Shown here: positions 34,620-45,830 of the stretch, piece by piece | Position numbering within the stretch: position 1 is the stretch's first letter | Layout: every line of letters starts with the position of its first letter | Origin: Branchiostoma belcheri | Lineage: Eukaryota > Chordata > Leptocardii > Amphioxiformes > Branchiostomatidae | Assembly (NCBI RefSeq): GCF_001625305.1 | Contig: NW_017803291.1 | Coordinates: forward strand, 55,378 to 119,377 | Length of the DNA stretch: 64,000 nucleotides | Direction of reading: 5' to 3' | Translations under genes and position numbers: made by a program | The notes under the pieces: generated by a model | Database searches by the model: none | Told to the model about the DNA's origin: nothing | What the model saw: the letters and a program-made list of their open reading frames with translations, nothing else

Positions 34620-35810
34620 AAGCTTTTCTGCTCCAGCATTGGAATGCGGGGCATGAACGTTTTTTTTTTTATTTTGAAAATCAACAGTTTGCATTATGCA
34701 ATTAAAAATCCTAACCAGTAAAGTAGGGAATAGCTATCCAACTGTTGTTTTAGTTGTATGTTACTTCATATTATAGTTATATCAATGTAAATCATTGTTT
34801 TCCCTTGTGTTTCTCATTCTTTCCCTGCCATGTGGTAAAATGTGGTGAACCCATGGCTGTATTTGCTCCAAAGCAAATATTGGCCTTTCTAGTTTTGTTT
34901 GATCTTTCTGGTGTTACCCCAGATGCTCATTACCAACTCCACAGTATCAAATTTCTTCTTCGTCTTACCTTTCACAATCAAAACAGCACAAGTCAGGTAT
35001 CTTTCGACGGCACACGAATTGATCATACTTTTACATCCATACAGCACATGATGCACGGTTGCAGGCTTGGTCCTACCTGCACAGACACAGATCTCCAGGA
35101 GGCCAATGAAGCAGAGCGGAACTGGCTGGAGTAGATTGGCGACAAGCTATGATGATCCATACAGTTGTCTCTTGCCTCCTTCACAATCTTGCGGTCAGAA
35201 ACGAGCACATTACGAGCTGCTTGTAGCGGACGAGGTGTTCGTGGACGACGTAACCGATCAATTGGTCAGCGTTTAGATTCCTCCAGGCGGTCAAGATCGA
35301 CTCACGTTGTTGATAGTTGACCGTGCGTACGAGCACGGGGTGGTTGGTTCGTGCCTTCAAAGTTGGTTGATATTGTCCGTTGTTGTCGGACAGTCCGATG
35401 TAAGGTTTTGTTCACTTTTTTGTACAGATCTGGTAAAGTCTTATTAGCCAGTTGCTGAGCAGAGCTTGTTAGGTCGTGGTGGAGGTGCCCTTTGGGTCAC
35501 CACCAGCGGTCCCAGAGGAAGCACCGGTATCAGATTGTTGTTGTGACATACTCACAACACCAAACAAGACTGTAAGACAAGTCAAAAACCGCGCTGCTTT
35601 GAGCGCACAAAGAAAACAAGCCTACCTCCTCAGGCGAGCTGTGATGGAAGAGGACCCGGATGTGCGCGGTACTGCGCATGTTCCTTTTAGTTTAGACTGT
35701 AAAAAGCTGCCTCCTAGCGGTTGCGTTGGGAACGCCATATGTTTCGGAGATTGTGAAGGATAATTAACAAGATCCAATGGTCAAGGTCAAAAGTAAACTT
35801 GTCACATTTC
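34620..35810. other. No gene recognised
   Basis: Short frames on both strands without motifs; a 96-codon plus-strand frame at 35476-35763 has Cys-rich ends but no family that I know. Confidence 0.35.
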
Positions 35811-35812
35811 AT

Positions 35813-36355
35813 GACGTGTTACATTGCATCAACAGCTAAACTTTACACTTGCACAATAAATGTACATGACAAATGTTATAACGAGATACATAATAAAGGT
35901 TGACAATGTAAACAATGCATTTATCATGACAAGGGCAAATGATATAATGAGATACATAATGGTTGACAATGTAATTTATCATGACAAGGTCAGCATTTTT
36001 CAAGGTCAAGGGGTGTCTTGAGTAAACATGCAATGTACACAGTAATCAATGTATTCAGTTTATTCAGTATTCAGTTTATGACACAACTTTTTAAAACAAC
36101 TTTTTGCCAAAAACAGACTTGCTTTACTTATCTATTTAACTTCTCCATCTCAACAAACTCATTCCTTAGTGGCACTGGCTGCACAACTTGTCAACTTTAC
36201 GTCTGTCCTCCACCATCCAGTATCTTCCTCCACTTATTGGCGTGACATCTACATTCGTCAACACAAAACTCTTCTCCACTGGTCTTATATCAGCCACATC
36301 TGGGAGTTGGTACATTCCTCCTGAAAAGCCAATTCTTTTATTAAAAGAAACTGAG
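35813..36355 (-). repeat. Inverted dispersed repeat, copy 2 (partner 19930-20415)
   Basis: Reverse-complement match to 19930-20415, with a small internal duplication near 35870-35990 absent from copy 1. Its high end joins abruptly to the pseudogene at 36356. Confidence 0.85.
36166..36320 (-). pseudogene. Terminal exon of an unnamed mobile-element protein, copy 2
   Basis: Minus-strand partner of 19977-20131: TTTTCAG acceptor, GMYQLPDVADIRPVEKSFVL, then DVTPISGGRYWMVED, ending LCSQCH and TAA. It has the same length as copy 1 and differs at a few residues only. Confidence 0.55.
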
Positions 36356-38290
36356 TTAGCCCCCGGCCATTAGAAGCCTAATGCCAGTCAGCCACTACCT
36401 TGACACACTGCGCCTTAGATTCGTATCCCTTACTTCTGAAGAACTGGGCTACTGCATGGGACAGAAGCTTTTCAGCGTCAGAGACTGACTGCTTCCTGAG
36501 ACCAACAAGAGCTGCATATGTCAGGTCTGTGTCTTTGCTTCTCATGGCCTCTTCAAACCTCCTGACATTGATGTCGTCATGTCCGCCGTCTCTCGTGTGC
36601 CATATGCTTCAGCATGTGATTGTGGTCTTCCCTCTCATGGTGCTCCCTGTTGGTGATGGGATCTACTTCTGGCACATACAAGTACTTCGTAAAGTCCGCT
36701 CCCTCCTGTTTCAGCTGGGCTACTCTTGCACGGAACCGGAATGTTGCGATGATGGAACGCAGCTTGTCCAGTTCCGTCTCAGGGATGTGAGGCCGCCATG
36801 TATGGTACGTGTATCCCTCCGGAATTACATCTTTACGTACATGATGAAGTGCATCTTCAAAAGTCAAGCCGTCTTCTTGCAGAAGATGCATTTTTCTCTT
36901 GACTTCCTCTGGTACACAGTTTTCTGCTGGTGCACGTGGCTGGGCGAGGTCGTCATCTAGGGTGAGAAACAAGGCACATCGCCACAGTGAACATTCTGCT
37001 CTAAAACTTTATCTGGTAATGGCAAAAATGTACAATAGAGGTATTTCATTCATTCCCTTACAATACGCGAAGGAGCATAAAGAGAGCATTTGCATAATTT
37101 AAAAGAACAGAGCATCAAGAAATAAAATCAGTTTGTCGATCTTACCATCAATCTGCAGCATCTTCGCTAGAGTTGCCTTACTCATCCTGGACACACTTTC
37201 TCTTGCATCATGGATGAGCTGCCAAAGATGAAGGGGTCGGGTGTCGCCTTGTGTTCTCAGGGTGGAGAACTCCCCATCAGTGACAGTTCCTAAATGGCAA
37301 AAAGCATAAGGCTGAGGTAAAAAAATGGTCCCTCTCAGCCTCAGGTTTCGATGAGCAATTTTTATAATAATTGGAATATTTAAGAAAGGCCATTACATAC
37401 CCGGGCCTTGATAACTTTTTTTAGGTTTAGGGACACCAAATTTTCACTCATTTCGCATTCAAAGGCATGTTTTCTTGGTTTGGCATGACATATCACAGAA
37501 TGTAAATATATATTTGTATTATATCAAACGATATATGGAATATTCAGACAGAAGAATTTTTACAAAAAACAACACGGTGTATTCCATATCGCCCAAGGTA
37601 TCAGCGCGATCGCGTCGGATCGCCTGACGGCCCGTGCTTCCATGGGTTCCATCATCATCATCATCGGACGGCTGCGGAGCAGGCGATCACAAGTCCATTC
37701 CACGTCCGTCGGGTTCCATAGAACTTTGTAACTTTACTAGCTTAACTAACTTTACTAACCTATGTAACTTTACAAACTTTACTAACTTTACTAATATTAC
37801 TAACTTGAGTACCGGGCTGGTACCTTGGGCAATATGGAATACACTGGGTTGTATTCTATATTAATTTGATATGACTATTCGAGTCAGGAGAACCAACAGA
37901 TAACATTGGTTTGGCCTCATTATGATTCTTCATTGATCTCAAAACTTTTTGGACATCACATTTACAGTCAATGTTTCAAATAAAGACACAAAGAGCTTAC
38001 CAACAGGTACAAGTCCATAGAATGCCATCCTTTCCTTCAGTGTCTTTGTCAGGTCTCGGATATACTGCACGGCCGTTCCGAAATGCCGGAAATCACGAAC
38101 GTTCGGTTCGCGCAGGCGCACTATGGTACGCCGCGTGTTCTGGACCCCTGGGACGCCCAGAAAACAACGGGTCCACGCACATTTACAGCTGAATTGCAAT
38201 ATGACGCCAGCTGAATTGCACAAACGAAGCTTGCTTTCTGAGTTGTAATAACTTAAATGAAATAAAACTATCTGATAGTAATGCATGTGA
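36356..38290 (-). pseudogene. Conserved mobile-element-associated protein, three exons, broken
   Basis: Three minus-strand exons with agreeing phases: one ending at 38001 (REPNVRDFRHFGTAVQYIRD, then LTKTLKERM), 37146-37289 (TVTDGEFSTLRTQGDTRPLH, then LWQL), and 36356-36956 (CVPEEVKRKMHLLQEDGLTF; LYVPEVDP and HEREDHNHMLK). I know this order from a multicopy family of uncharacterised cnidarian and lancelet proteins, with no function assigned. Two lesions are visible: a 2-base loss near 36590 that shifts the frame into DDINVRRFEEAM and TYAALVGLRKQSVSDAEKLL, and a TAG where the family has Glu in WHEASDGRGL (about 36380). The protein is cut off at the junction with the inverted repeat. Confidence 0.65.
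37725..37815 (+). repeat. Simple repeat (AACTTTACT type)
   Basis: About nine imperfect units of AACTTTACTA/TAACTTTAC, in the intron between two exons of the pseudogene. Confidence 0.8.
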
Positions 38291-38689
38291 AATTGATAAT
38301 ATCAAGTATGAAAACGTCCGTCCGCTTTTAAAAATCTTCTCTTAAATACTGCAGCGCTATACAAACGTAGCGCATTTAAGAATATATTTGCGTATATAAG
38401 GATTTAATCCTGTACAATTGTCTCTATGCGCATGTGCCTGTAAGAAAATCGTATGCAACACATGAGATTTTAGTACAACGTTGACCGACACGCCAACGTT
38501 TAGCGTGTTAACGTCTTTTTTAGCATCGAACATCAAATTCTGCAAAATCTGTGTAATACGCACCAATTACTCTCAGTTCAACGCGAGAATGAAGACGCGC
38601 AATACATAGAAATAAACTGAGTACACAATTATTTGGAGTATCAGGTAGCTCAGCTGATGTAATCAGGTCATTCGGTCAAGGGTCAAAGG

Positions 38690-39190
38690 TACTTAGTTAC
38701 CAGGGACGCTACGTACGATAGTCATCAAGACAGTAGAGACCCACACAGCACGGCTGATAACAGAATGGAACATGAAGGTTGAGGAGACAAAGACTAAAGT
38801 AATGATATTCAAACCCCCACATTCAACAGTAACAACACCTGACTACATCAAGGTGAACGGTAAACATATGGAAGTTGTCAAGGAAACCAAGTTGGTGGGG
38901 ATAACACTGGACAATGAGCTCACGTTTGGTACCCATATCGCCAACACGCAAAGGAAGGCCTACAAGGCGCTGAAAGCAGTGGGACTAGTAACAGACGCCA
39001 AGAAAAACCCAAACCAAGAAGAACAACTATACAAAGCTCTGATCAGACCGATCCTCGAATATGAAGTTGAATGCACAGTGAAAGCGGGGAAAAACATGAT
39101 CAAGCGTACACACCTATTCAGAGAAAGGCACTACTAGCAGCAACTGGGTGTAAGCAGAGAACAAGCACAGAAGCATTGAACTGGTGGGTG
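38690..39190 (+). mobile_element. LINE reverse transcriptase fragment
   Basis: The plus strand reads TIVIKTVETHTARLITEWNM, then KVEETKTKVMIF, KETKLVGITLDNELTFGTHI and QLYKALIRPILEYE, the region after the active site of Jockey-like polymerases. A frameshift near 39075 is followed by QRKALLAATGCKQRTSTEAL in another frame. Both ends are missing. Confidence 0.8.
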
Positions 39191-39529
39191 ATACAAACAA
39201 AAGTGCAATGATTAAAGAAACAGATTTTTGTCAATTACAGTGATTAATTCCTACATAGACAGCAAATAACTTGTACTGTATGTTAACACATGGAGTTTAA
39301 AACTTTTTTGTCAGTTTTTCATTATAGGGTACGTAAAGTGTACGTATCTTACAAACCTATGTGTATTAAATCTCCTATGCAATGACTCAAGAGACTGATC
39401 AGATTTCTTCAAAGGAAATCATCTCAAGTCCCTGCCTGGGGAATAAGCCATTATGCCCCCCACCCCACCCCTCAAAATTACAGGGGCAATAAGAAAAGCA
39501 GAATTATTCTGAAATATCCTTTTTTTCAG

Positions 39530-40846
39530 CCGATCACGTTGCTTAAGGTAAGCAAGGCCAGGAAGCCAACAGGAGAAGCAAGTACCAAGACAGGACAAAG
39601 GAGGACAGGTGAAGTCAAAGCAGTGAGGGAGATAGTCAGTGGGGGCGATACTGATGGCCAGATGGGGCTCAAAATGAAGTCTCTAGGGAGGGAGGCTCTG
39701 CAGAACATACTGAGACAGATGGATCTCTCGGCCATTCAGATACCAACAGGACATCTCCTTTCAGCACAGCTGGACATTGGAATCAACTATAACCAGTGTC
39801 GCAAACTCCGCAGGTTTGTGCAGCTTTACAATAAAAGAAGGTATAGATCATAAACACACTACAGAGGTAGCTAAACATGTAGCAATACTGATATTGTATA
39901 CAAAAAGGCCCATTCCATGAAATTTATATATCAATGCATTACAATAATAATACTGCTGAAGTAGCTTGTTATACATCTCTAATTCTAAAGGTGGCTGAAA
40001 CAGCACCTGGTGTCAGTGGAGAGTGAGCAGGAGAGTGGCAGGTGAGATGCTTGCCAGCAGGCAGGTTGTGTCAGAGATGCTCCCCCTGGACAAAAGATCA
40101 AAGAAAAGAGGTGGCTGCTAGACCGTGTGCGTATGTCAGTTGTCTGGAATCTGCCGTTCTAGACATTCTGACCAGAAATGCCACTGCAGGGTAAGTAAAT
40201 TATATATACCTTCAAATTCATTATATCTATGTGTATGGAGAACTTTACATGATGATGATGATGTGTATGGAGAACTTTATATGTAATAATTCAAGAAAAG
40301 TTTTGGTGCTGCATACATGTGTATGAAGGACTGTCAATTATTTCAAGAAATGTTTTTTCTGCATGTACATATGCAGTATTATAAAAAAATAACAAAAGAC
40401 ATGGTTCAATTATCTCACATAAAAATGAATCTTTAAAATACAATGTTAACTTTCTCTCTTTAGTCATAAGATCTTTAAGAAGTAAGAGGAGAACTTAGAC
40501 ACCTAATGACTACCCACCTCAGCCAGTCATCCCACCCCAGCCTGTCATCCCACCTCAGCCTGTCATCCCACCTCAGCCTGTCATCCCACCCCAGCCTGTC
40601 ATCCCACCTCAGCCTGTCATCCCACCCCAGCCTGTCATTACATCTGTCCCTGCTACATGTTTACCAATACTTTATCCATGTGGAGTGTGTCAAAAGGATT
40701 GTGTGGAAACTCCCCATCAGGACATAGAAATGAGTGTTGAGTGTTCCTCCTGTAAAGGATGGTTTCACTTTGCATGTTGTAATATCCTTGGCAACGAGCC
40801 CTTTCTATACAATAAAAGGTACAAGTGGCACTGTAATTCATGTTAA
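39530..40846 (+). pseudogene. Proline-repeat PHD-finger gene of a THAP/DDE transposon, copy 1
   Basis: Plus-strand exons: 39530-39813 (basic start, then REALQNILRQMDLSAIQIPT and LDIGINYNQCRKLRR), 39991-40041 (WLKQHLVSVESEQESG, in phase), a next exon from about 40061 and a last exon 40499-40846. The last exon has seven PPQPVI repeats and then a C4HC3 PHD finger: C-G-V-C, C-S-S-C, W-F-H, C-C and W-H-C-N-S-C, ending at TAA 40844-40846. PHD fingers bind histone tails, which could steer an element to chromatin. The third exon has an in-frame TAG at 40119-40121 unless it is spliced out by the AGAG|GTGGCT site before it. The gene is convergent with the DDE gene below and probably its partner; a related first exon is at 54672-54925. 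Confidence 0.6.
40508..40641 (+). repeat. 18-bp coding minisatellite (PPQPVI repeat)
   Basis: Seven in-frame copies of CCACCTCAGCCTGTCATC with synonymous C/T changes, directly before the PHD finger. Confidence 0.9.
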
Positions 40847-41220
40847 AATAAGTAGTTACTTTTTCTTTATAAGTACATGTATCAAGTAACGTACAGAGTG
40901 CTCACAAATTGTGAAATTTAGAAAGGTCAAATTTATCCACAAAAATTCTTTACATGCTTGTTAAAATTGTAGCAGCTAAGTGATTAGTAATACTTATAAC
41001 CTTAATTCCCATATTGCAGCTTCTGAATGTGAATTACTGAGCACCTGCATTACTGTTAGATATCTGTTATACTACTATAAATGTCAATCTTAATATATTG
41101 ACTATTGTGCATAAATCAAAATCAGTGATAAATCTGTGAATCATTTCCATTTTGCCAATGAAAAGGCATTGAAAAGTTTTTTTTCTTCGAATCACACCCT
41201 ATAAATATATGTTGTTCATC

Positions 41221-42680
41221 TCACTTTAGTAGGGGTGGCTGTAAATTCACTAGTGCACCACATGTTATCAAAACATTGTCCAGGATATTTAGCATGTCCA
41301 TTGGGAACTGACTCGAAAGTATACGGAATTCCTTGATTCGCCCTATCACTCTTTCAACATGTATACGAGCATTAGCTACATGCTTCGTCTTTATGTTATC
41401 TTTCACTGATAGCTGTGCTTTCCCCTTACGCATGAAAGGGGGGGATCACCAGCTGCACCCCCTTTGCTGCCAACAAATCCCGAATGGTGAACCCCCTGTC
41501 AGCCATGCAAATGTCCCCTGCTTGAAACTTGTCAACAATTGATGACTTCTCCACCAATTTGTTTGTCTGACATTGCCNNNNNNNNNNNNNNNNNNNNGGG
41601 GTACATGCTATCAGGATTTTAGCAGTTGCTCTGCTTTTGTAATAGCTGTATATTTGTGAGTTGGCCTTTGCCAGGGAAGGTCTTTGTAATGGTATCTCTG
41701 TGCAATCAAGAATGGCTCGAATTCGAGGCCATTTGTGAAAGCATGCATATGCTGGTACATACTTCTCAATGACTTCAGAAGGTGGCCAGTACACCAACCC
41801 TTCAAGCTCTTTAGCTAGCAATGGTATCTGTGTTGATATAATGCGTGACACAAGGGATGTGCTTATCGCAAAACGTAAAGCCAAATCCTCCTCCAGCAGA
41901 TTCATTCTGAGCTTCATTAATGTCAGGAGCACCTCGTCCTCCGGGTCGAGGAGGCGTGAAGGACCAGGCTTTCTACGGCCTTCAATTTGGTACTTCTTGT
42001 CTGACCTTTATAATATTGCAACTGAGGGAGGTTGTGTTTAACTTCATTAAGTACCCATTTGAACTTGGCATAGTTTACTAGCCCTGTGTGCAGTTTAATT
42101 TTTTGGCTGAATCCTTAATCTGATGTATTCCGAAATGTTCTAGTTCCTGAACTTTCCTGTTTAGCTCTTCAATTTCCTTTTTCTGCAAGTTGTTTCCATT
42201 TTTGAGTTTCACTCTCCAGAGATTCGATGAGGGATTCTCCTATGTCTTTCTCAGGTGCAGACTGACTTGCACAATAGGAGTGATCATCAACAAGGACTCA
42301 TCTGACATGCTTACACTAATATCAGAACATGGCACACACTCCTGATCATTTGCACTATAAGAATGTTCATCGGCGATGTATATATTTCTATTGGGACTTG
42401 GCACACATGCATGCTCTTCTGTTACATTTTTTTCCACTTTTGCTTTTTTAGAGGGCAGCTCGTGCCTGAAAAGTTTCCGTCGCTTTCCAGAGTTCTTTCC
42501 CCCCCCCCCTTAAGATACAGTGTAGGAAAGGGGTCAGTGACAGTTCTCTTCCCTTACTTAACGTGATTGCTGCACACTCTGGTTGATGCTGTCACTGTGA
42601 ACTTTCCCGGTTGATTAGTTTTGTCCACTTAACTCTCAGCCATAAAACCCCGGGTTTCCACATGTGGCTTCACCATATAC
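41221..42680 (-). pseudogene. DDE_Tnp_4 transposase with THAP domain (3' part)
   Basis: Continuation of the THAP exon at 51222-51283. The exon starting at 42680 reads YMVKPHVETRGFMAES, WTKLINR, FTVTASTRVCSNH and PFPTLYLKG (the rest of a THAP zinc-binding domain), but in two frames with stops. Farther on come QSKSKK-type basic sequence, KIKLHTGLVNYAKFKWVLNE and the catalytic domain: MLLTLMKLRMNLLEEDLALR, ILDCTEIPLQRP (Asp 1), MADRGFTIRDLLAAKGVQLV (Asp 2) and ARIHVERVIGRIKEFRIL (Glu), ending LQPPLLK. This is the HARBI1-related cut-and-paste family (PIF/Harbinger or ISL2EU-like). An N gap lies at 41578-41597. All three acidic residues survive, but the THAP and linker parts are broken. Confidence 0.85.
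41578..41597. other. Assembly gap (20 N)
   Basis: A run of twenty N within the transposase catalytic domain, between ILIACT and QCQTNKL. Confidence 1.
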
Positions 42681-42752
42681 CTATAAAGAAAACATAAATA
42701 CACATGAAGATAGTGATGCAAATTCTTTAAGCAAAAGAGACTTTCTGATATA

Positions 42753-42781
42753 CAGTACAGCTTGCGTTAGAATTAACGGGT
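42753..42781 (+). repeat. Left terminal inverted repeat of the 8.3-kb element
   Basis: 29 bases, exact reverse complement of 51004-51032; preceded by the TA target duplicate. Confidence 0.95.
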
Positions 42782-42785
42782 GACG

Positions 42786-42860
42786 CGATCACGAGGTAAC
42801 GCTAACGCGGCGATCACGTAACGCTAACGCAGCGATTACGAAGCGATGACGCCAATAGAG
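42786..42860 (+). repeat. Subterminal repeats, left end
   Basis: Tandem CG-rich units with the core GTAACGCTAACGC and GCGATCACG/GCGATTACG. They resemble, in inverted sense, the units at 50941-51003 and may be transposase binding sites. Confidence 0.65.
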
Positions 42861-42869
42861 AAGGAAAAA

Positions 42870-44215
42870 ATAAGTGCGTTAGAATGCGTCACTGTAACGC
42901 ACCATTGGGTGCGCCATCGGGCCATTGCTTCGATAGTTCAAAACACGTTTAAAAGTCCTGCAATTCTCGTGTAGATATGCGCGTAAACGCACCGTACAAT
43001 ATGCTTGTAACGGAGTTTGGATGTTTCGGGCGGAACCCGCGTTTGACGTATCAATTTTTCGGCGGTTCACTTTCAAGATACCCCATTTTGTAATTGAACC
43101 CGCCAGTTACGCACCGATTTTTGGGAATGCTGTCTACGGTTTACGAAGACTATTAATAAAGAAAAGGTCTCACGCCTTACGAAACAGGGCATGCAGGCCC
43201 CCAGTGTTGGGCCGGGCGTTCCCACGCCGTGTCGCCATAGAAACCGCACGTAGACAGCAGTGAGCAGCGGCTAAACTCCCCGGCGCCGACAGACCACGTG
43301 GCGTTCTGGCGCGCCAATCACAGCGCACAGACGGGAACCCACCCACCAGCCAGACCGCAAAGAGTTGAATCAGATGCACCGCCCAGCCAGAGACACCGCC
43401 TGACGATTTGTATATTTTGCCGCCCTGCAGCTGCACGGCCTGCATCCGGCATTGTAATTTTCTAATTTTTAAATCCCGAAAACAACGTTTTTCTACATGT
43501 GACATCGAGGAGGCGAGTTCCACGGAGTATACCGAGTGAATTTCATTTTTCACCGAGTCAAGCTTTATGGTCTGAGGACGAACTAATCTGCGTCACATTT
43601 TCCATAAACACGTTTAGTTCAGGTTCTCCCGTGTTTATTTATTTTTCGGGTTCTCCCGTGTCTTGGACGTGCGCTACGTTATAGCGTTGTTCTGGTAAAA
43701 AAAATCGACTCCGTTTTCATCTAGTTGGCTGACCCCGCAGCTGACTCACAGAAGTAGAATGTTCCTACCGAAAGAAACTTTGCCATCCTTGTGGAAGTAC
43801 TTCATACGTGAATAGACGTGTTCGTTCTTGATGCAAGAGTTTTTGGGGAGGGGTGAGACGCGCGCCCCGGGATTTTGATGGGCAAACATAAATTATAATC
43901 GCCCCCCTCCCCCTCTTTGCGCAGCAAAAGACGACAAAAATTTTTGCAAGTCTGAACGTAGGTCATAGCAACGAACGAAACTACATTTATGTACATGTTT
44001 CATTACTCCTGCGGATCCAAATAGTAAGTGGGGACACGTGTGGTAGAGGTAAGATCATAATTTCGTAGCACAGTTTTAGTACCGATAGCTTCGTTGTTTA
44101 CAGTCGGTCTTTTACGCTATTTTCCCCATTATTTATACCGATTAAAATTGCTGCGCTACAACAACCACACCGTAAACAAAGTCTGCACGAATCTGGTGTC
44201 TTCTGGGGACAAATA
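42870..44215. other. CpG-rich interior of the large element, no assigned gene
   Basis: The stretch is GC- and CpG-rich around 43190-43460. A 127-codon minus-strand frame (43170-43553) and a short plus-strand frame have no motifs. An ATG at 44217 opens a 54-codon frame (MARKHVPDEENSTRSSLRSD) that contains a donor-like AACAG|GTCAAA, so a first exon of the next gene is possible. Confidence 0.35.
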
Positions 44216-44453
44216 CATGGCCCGTAAACACGTTCCGGACGAGGAAAACAGCACTAGAAGCTCGCTACGATCGGACAGTAGCAGCATAATGTTGGCCGCC
44301 AACAGGTCAAATGAGCCCGCAGATGTGCACCCAATCCCGGCGTGGCGTGCCGCTGCGCGGGGATTAGATCCTGGCCAATAAGGCTAAGCACAGAGAGGGC
44401 TACGCACAGAATATGTGCGTATGGACTGACATTCCAGACTCGTCTGGAGGGCG

Positions 44454-44578
44454 GCCAAACTCCCCCCGGGCTAGTCTCCCTACCCTGGAATCCAAACTCG
44501 CTGTCCGGGCCGCAAAAGCCCTTCGCCCGCTGGTGTAAATTACCGCTACGGGGGAGTCTAGCCCGGGGGGAGTTTGGC
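44454..44578. repeat. Foldback: 26-bp arms, GC-rich
   Basis: GCCAAACTCCCCCCGGGCTA at 44454 pairs with its reverse complement ending at 44578 with one mismatch over 26 bases. Inside and beyond are further inverted pairs built on TAAATTACCGCTACGG and CCCTTCGCCCG (to about 44700). Confidence 0.85.
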
Positions 44579-44741
44579 TCCTCCGGAGCGGTAATTTAGG
44601 CAGGCGCCGGGCGAAGGGCTCTCGGCTGCCGAAGGAAAACGGCTAACGGCCCGATACTAGTTTGGCATCCAGGGTATAGTCTCCACCGTAGCGGTAATTT
44701 AGACCGGCGGGCAAATATACAAAAGTAACGCCCTCCTTTCT

Positions 44742-44845
44742 CAGCACTGGAACACCAGAGCTGAAGCCGCCTCAGCTCTGGAAACCGAGAGCTGAAAGGA
44801 GTTCAGCACTGGAATCCCAGTGCTGAAAAGTCTCAGCACTGGAAG
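44742..44845. repeat. Cluster of short palindromic repeats, left of ORF
   Basis: Four to five units of CAGC(A/T)CTGGAA...CCAG(A/T)GCTGA, each able to fold on itself. The same units occur at 45717-45830 on the other side of the reading frame. Confidence 0.8.
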
Positions 44846-45308
44846 TGGAATTACGAAATTATGTTCCGCACCAGCGTACCAGGCGTGCCGCTCTGTGGCA
44901 CGACCGGGGAAGCTTCCCGACGGTCGCCTAAACATCCGTCGAACGAGGCGACCGGAGGACACTGAGGCTGAATACAGGAGACGTATTCGCCAAGAGTCCA
45001 CCGCAGCCGAGGTTCGCCAAGAGTCCACCGCGGTCGAGGAGAGGGCTGTCCAGGATGAGCGAATCGACGCATCCATAATCCTGTGGCATGAGCTTCGTCC
45101 TGTTGTCCACGACCTCATCAGAAAGCTGTCCAAGAGAGGGGTGGCGACAAGGCAAGTCCGACAAGACGACGTGCTTCGGGAGATAGCCGGCCATGTAGAC
45201 GGCTACGAGTCACCACGAGACCCACATGCTGCTGTGGGCGACCTCATTCTCCTCGAGATTCAGCGTCGCCTCATCAACACAAACAACAACGACGGCGAGG
45301 CCAGCTGA
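44820..45308 (+). CDS. Unassigned 162-aa reading frame in the large element
   Basis: The frame runs from an ATG inside the palindromic repeat cluster to a TGA at 45306, followed by a possible AATAAA signal at about 45408. The sensible part probably begins after an acceptor-like CCGCACCAG at 44871. The protein is basic and then helical: RTRRPEDTEAEYRRRIRQES, an imperfect RQESTA(A/V)E repeat, ERIDASIILWHELRPVVHDL and RKLSKRGVATRQVRQDD, ending in an Asn-rich tail. I know no matching family and see no catalytic motif. A DNA-binding or regulatory role is a guess from charge alone. It lies between two sets of inverted short repeats, 0.9 kb before the transposase gene on the same strand. Confidence 0.5.
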   Translation: MLKSLSTGSGITKLCSAPAYQACRSVARPGKLPDGRLNIRRTRRPEDTEAEYRRRIRQESTAAEVRQESTAVEERAVQDERIDASIILWHELRPVVHDLIRKLSKRGVATRQVRQDDVLREIAGHVDGYESPRDPHAAVGDLILLEIQRRLINTNNNDGEAS

Positions 45309-45716
45309 ATACTACAAGTACCCCGGCCCTTTTCAGGGCCACCCAAATCACTCCCAAAGGGGCTATATCTATCACAATCACACACGAAGCTACAGCATTC
45401 ATGAAAAAATAAAGTCAGAAGAAGGTCAGAAAAGGGTCAGAAAAAAGTTGTTACTGGTACTTTGGTTGATATCATAATCTCTGGTATCTCTGGTTGATAT
45501 CACTTAAACTGGTGCCTATATATAATCGTATTAATTTTTCACTGCGAAAATGAACGAAAATAATCACAAAGGTGCCGTTTTAGTTTCTTTAGTTTCCAAA
45601 ACCACATGTAGTGAAACACAACAGCGTAAGGTTTTCAATAACGATTAAAGAGTAAACTCAGTGGCAGGAATACAAGTGATTCGGCACAGCAAGGAGCGGC
45701 ACAGATTTCCTACCTC

Positions 45717-45830
45717 TCAGCACTGGGACATAATTTTCCAGTGCCGGGAAAGACGTCAGCACTGGTTTGAAGAGCGTCCCAGTGCTGAAGGGACGTCAGC
45801 ACTGGTTTTCCAGAGCTGAAAATGTTAGTA
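45717..45830. repeat. Cluster of short palindromic repeats, right of ORF
   Basis: Units CTCAGCACTGGGA...CCAGTGCC, GTCAGCACTGGTTT...CCCAGTGCTGA and GTCAGCACTGGTTTTCCAGA; partner of 44742-44845. Confidence 0.8.

Noticed and set aside
43170..43553. 127-codon minus-strand frame in CpG-rich sequence
   Set aside because: GC-rich sequence has few stops by chance; composition is Arg/Gly/Ala-heavy without a domain, and no splice signals support it.
44742..45830. CRISPR-like array
   Set aside because: The repeats are palindromic, irregularly spaced and in a eukaryotic genome; no spacers of constant length.
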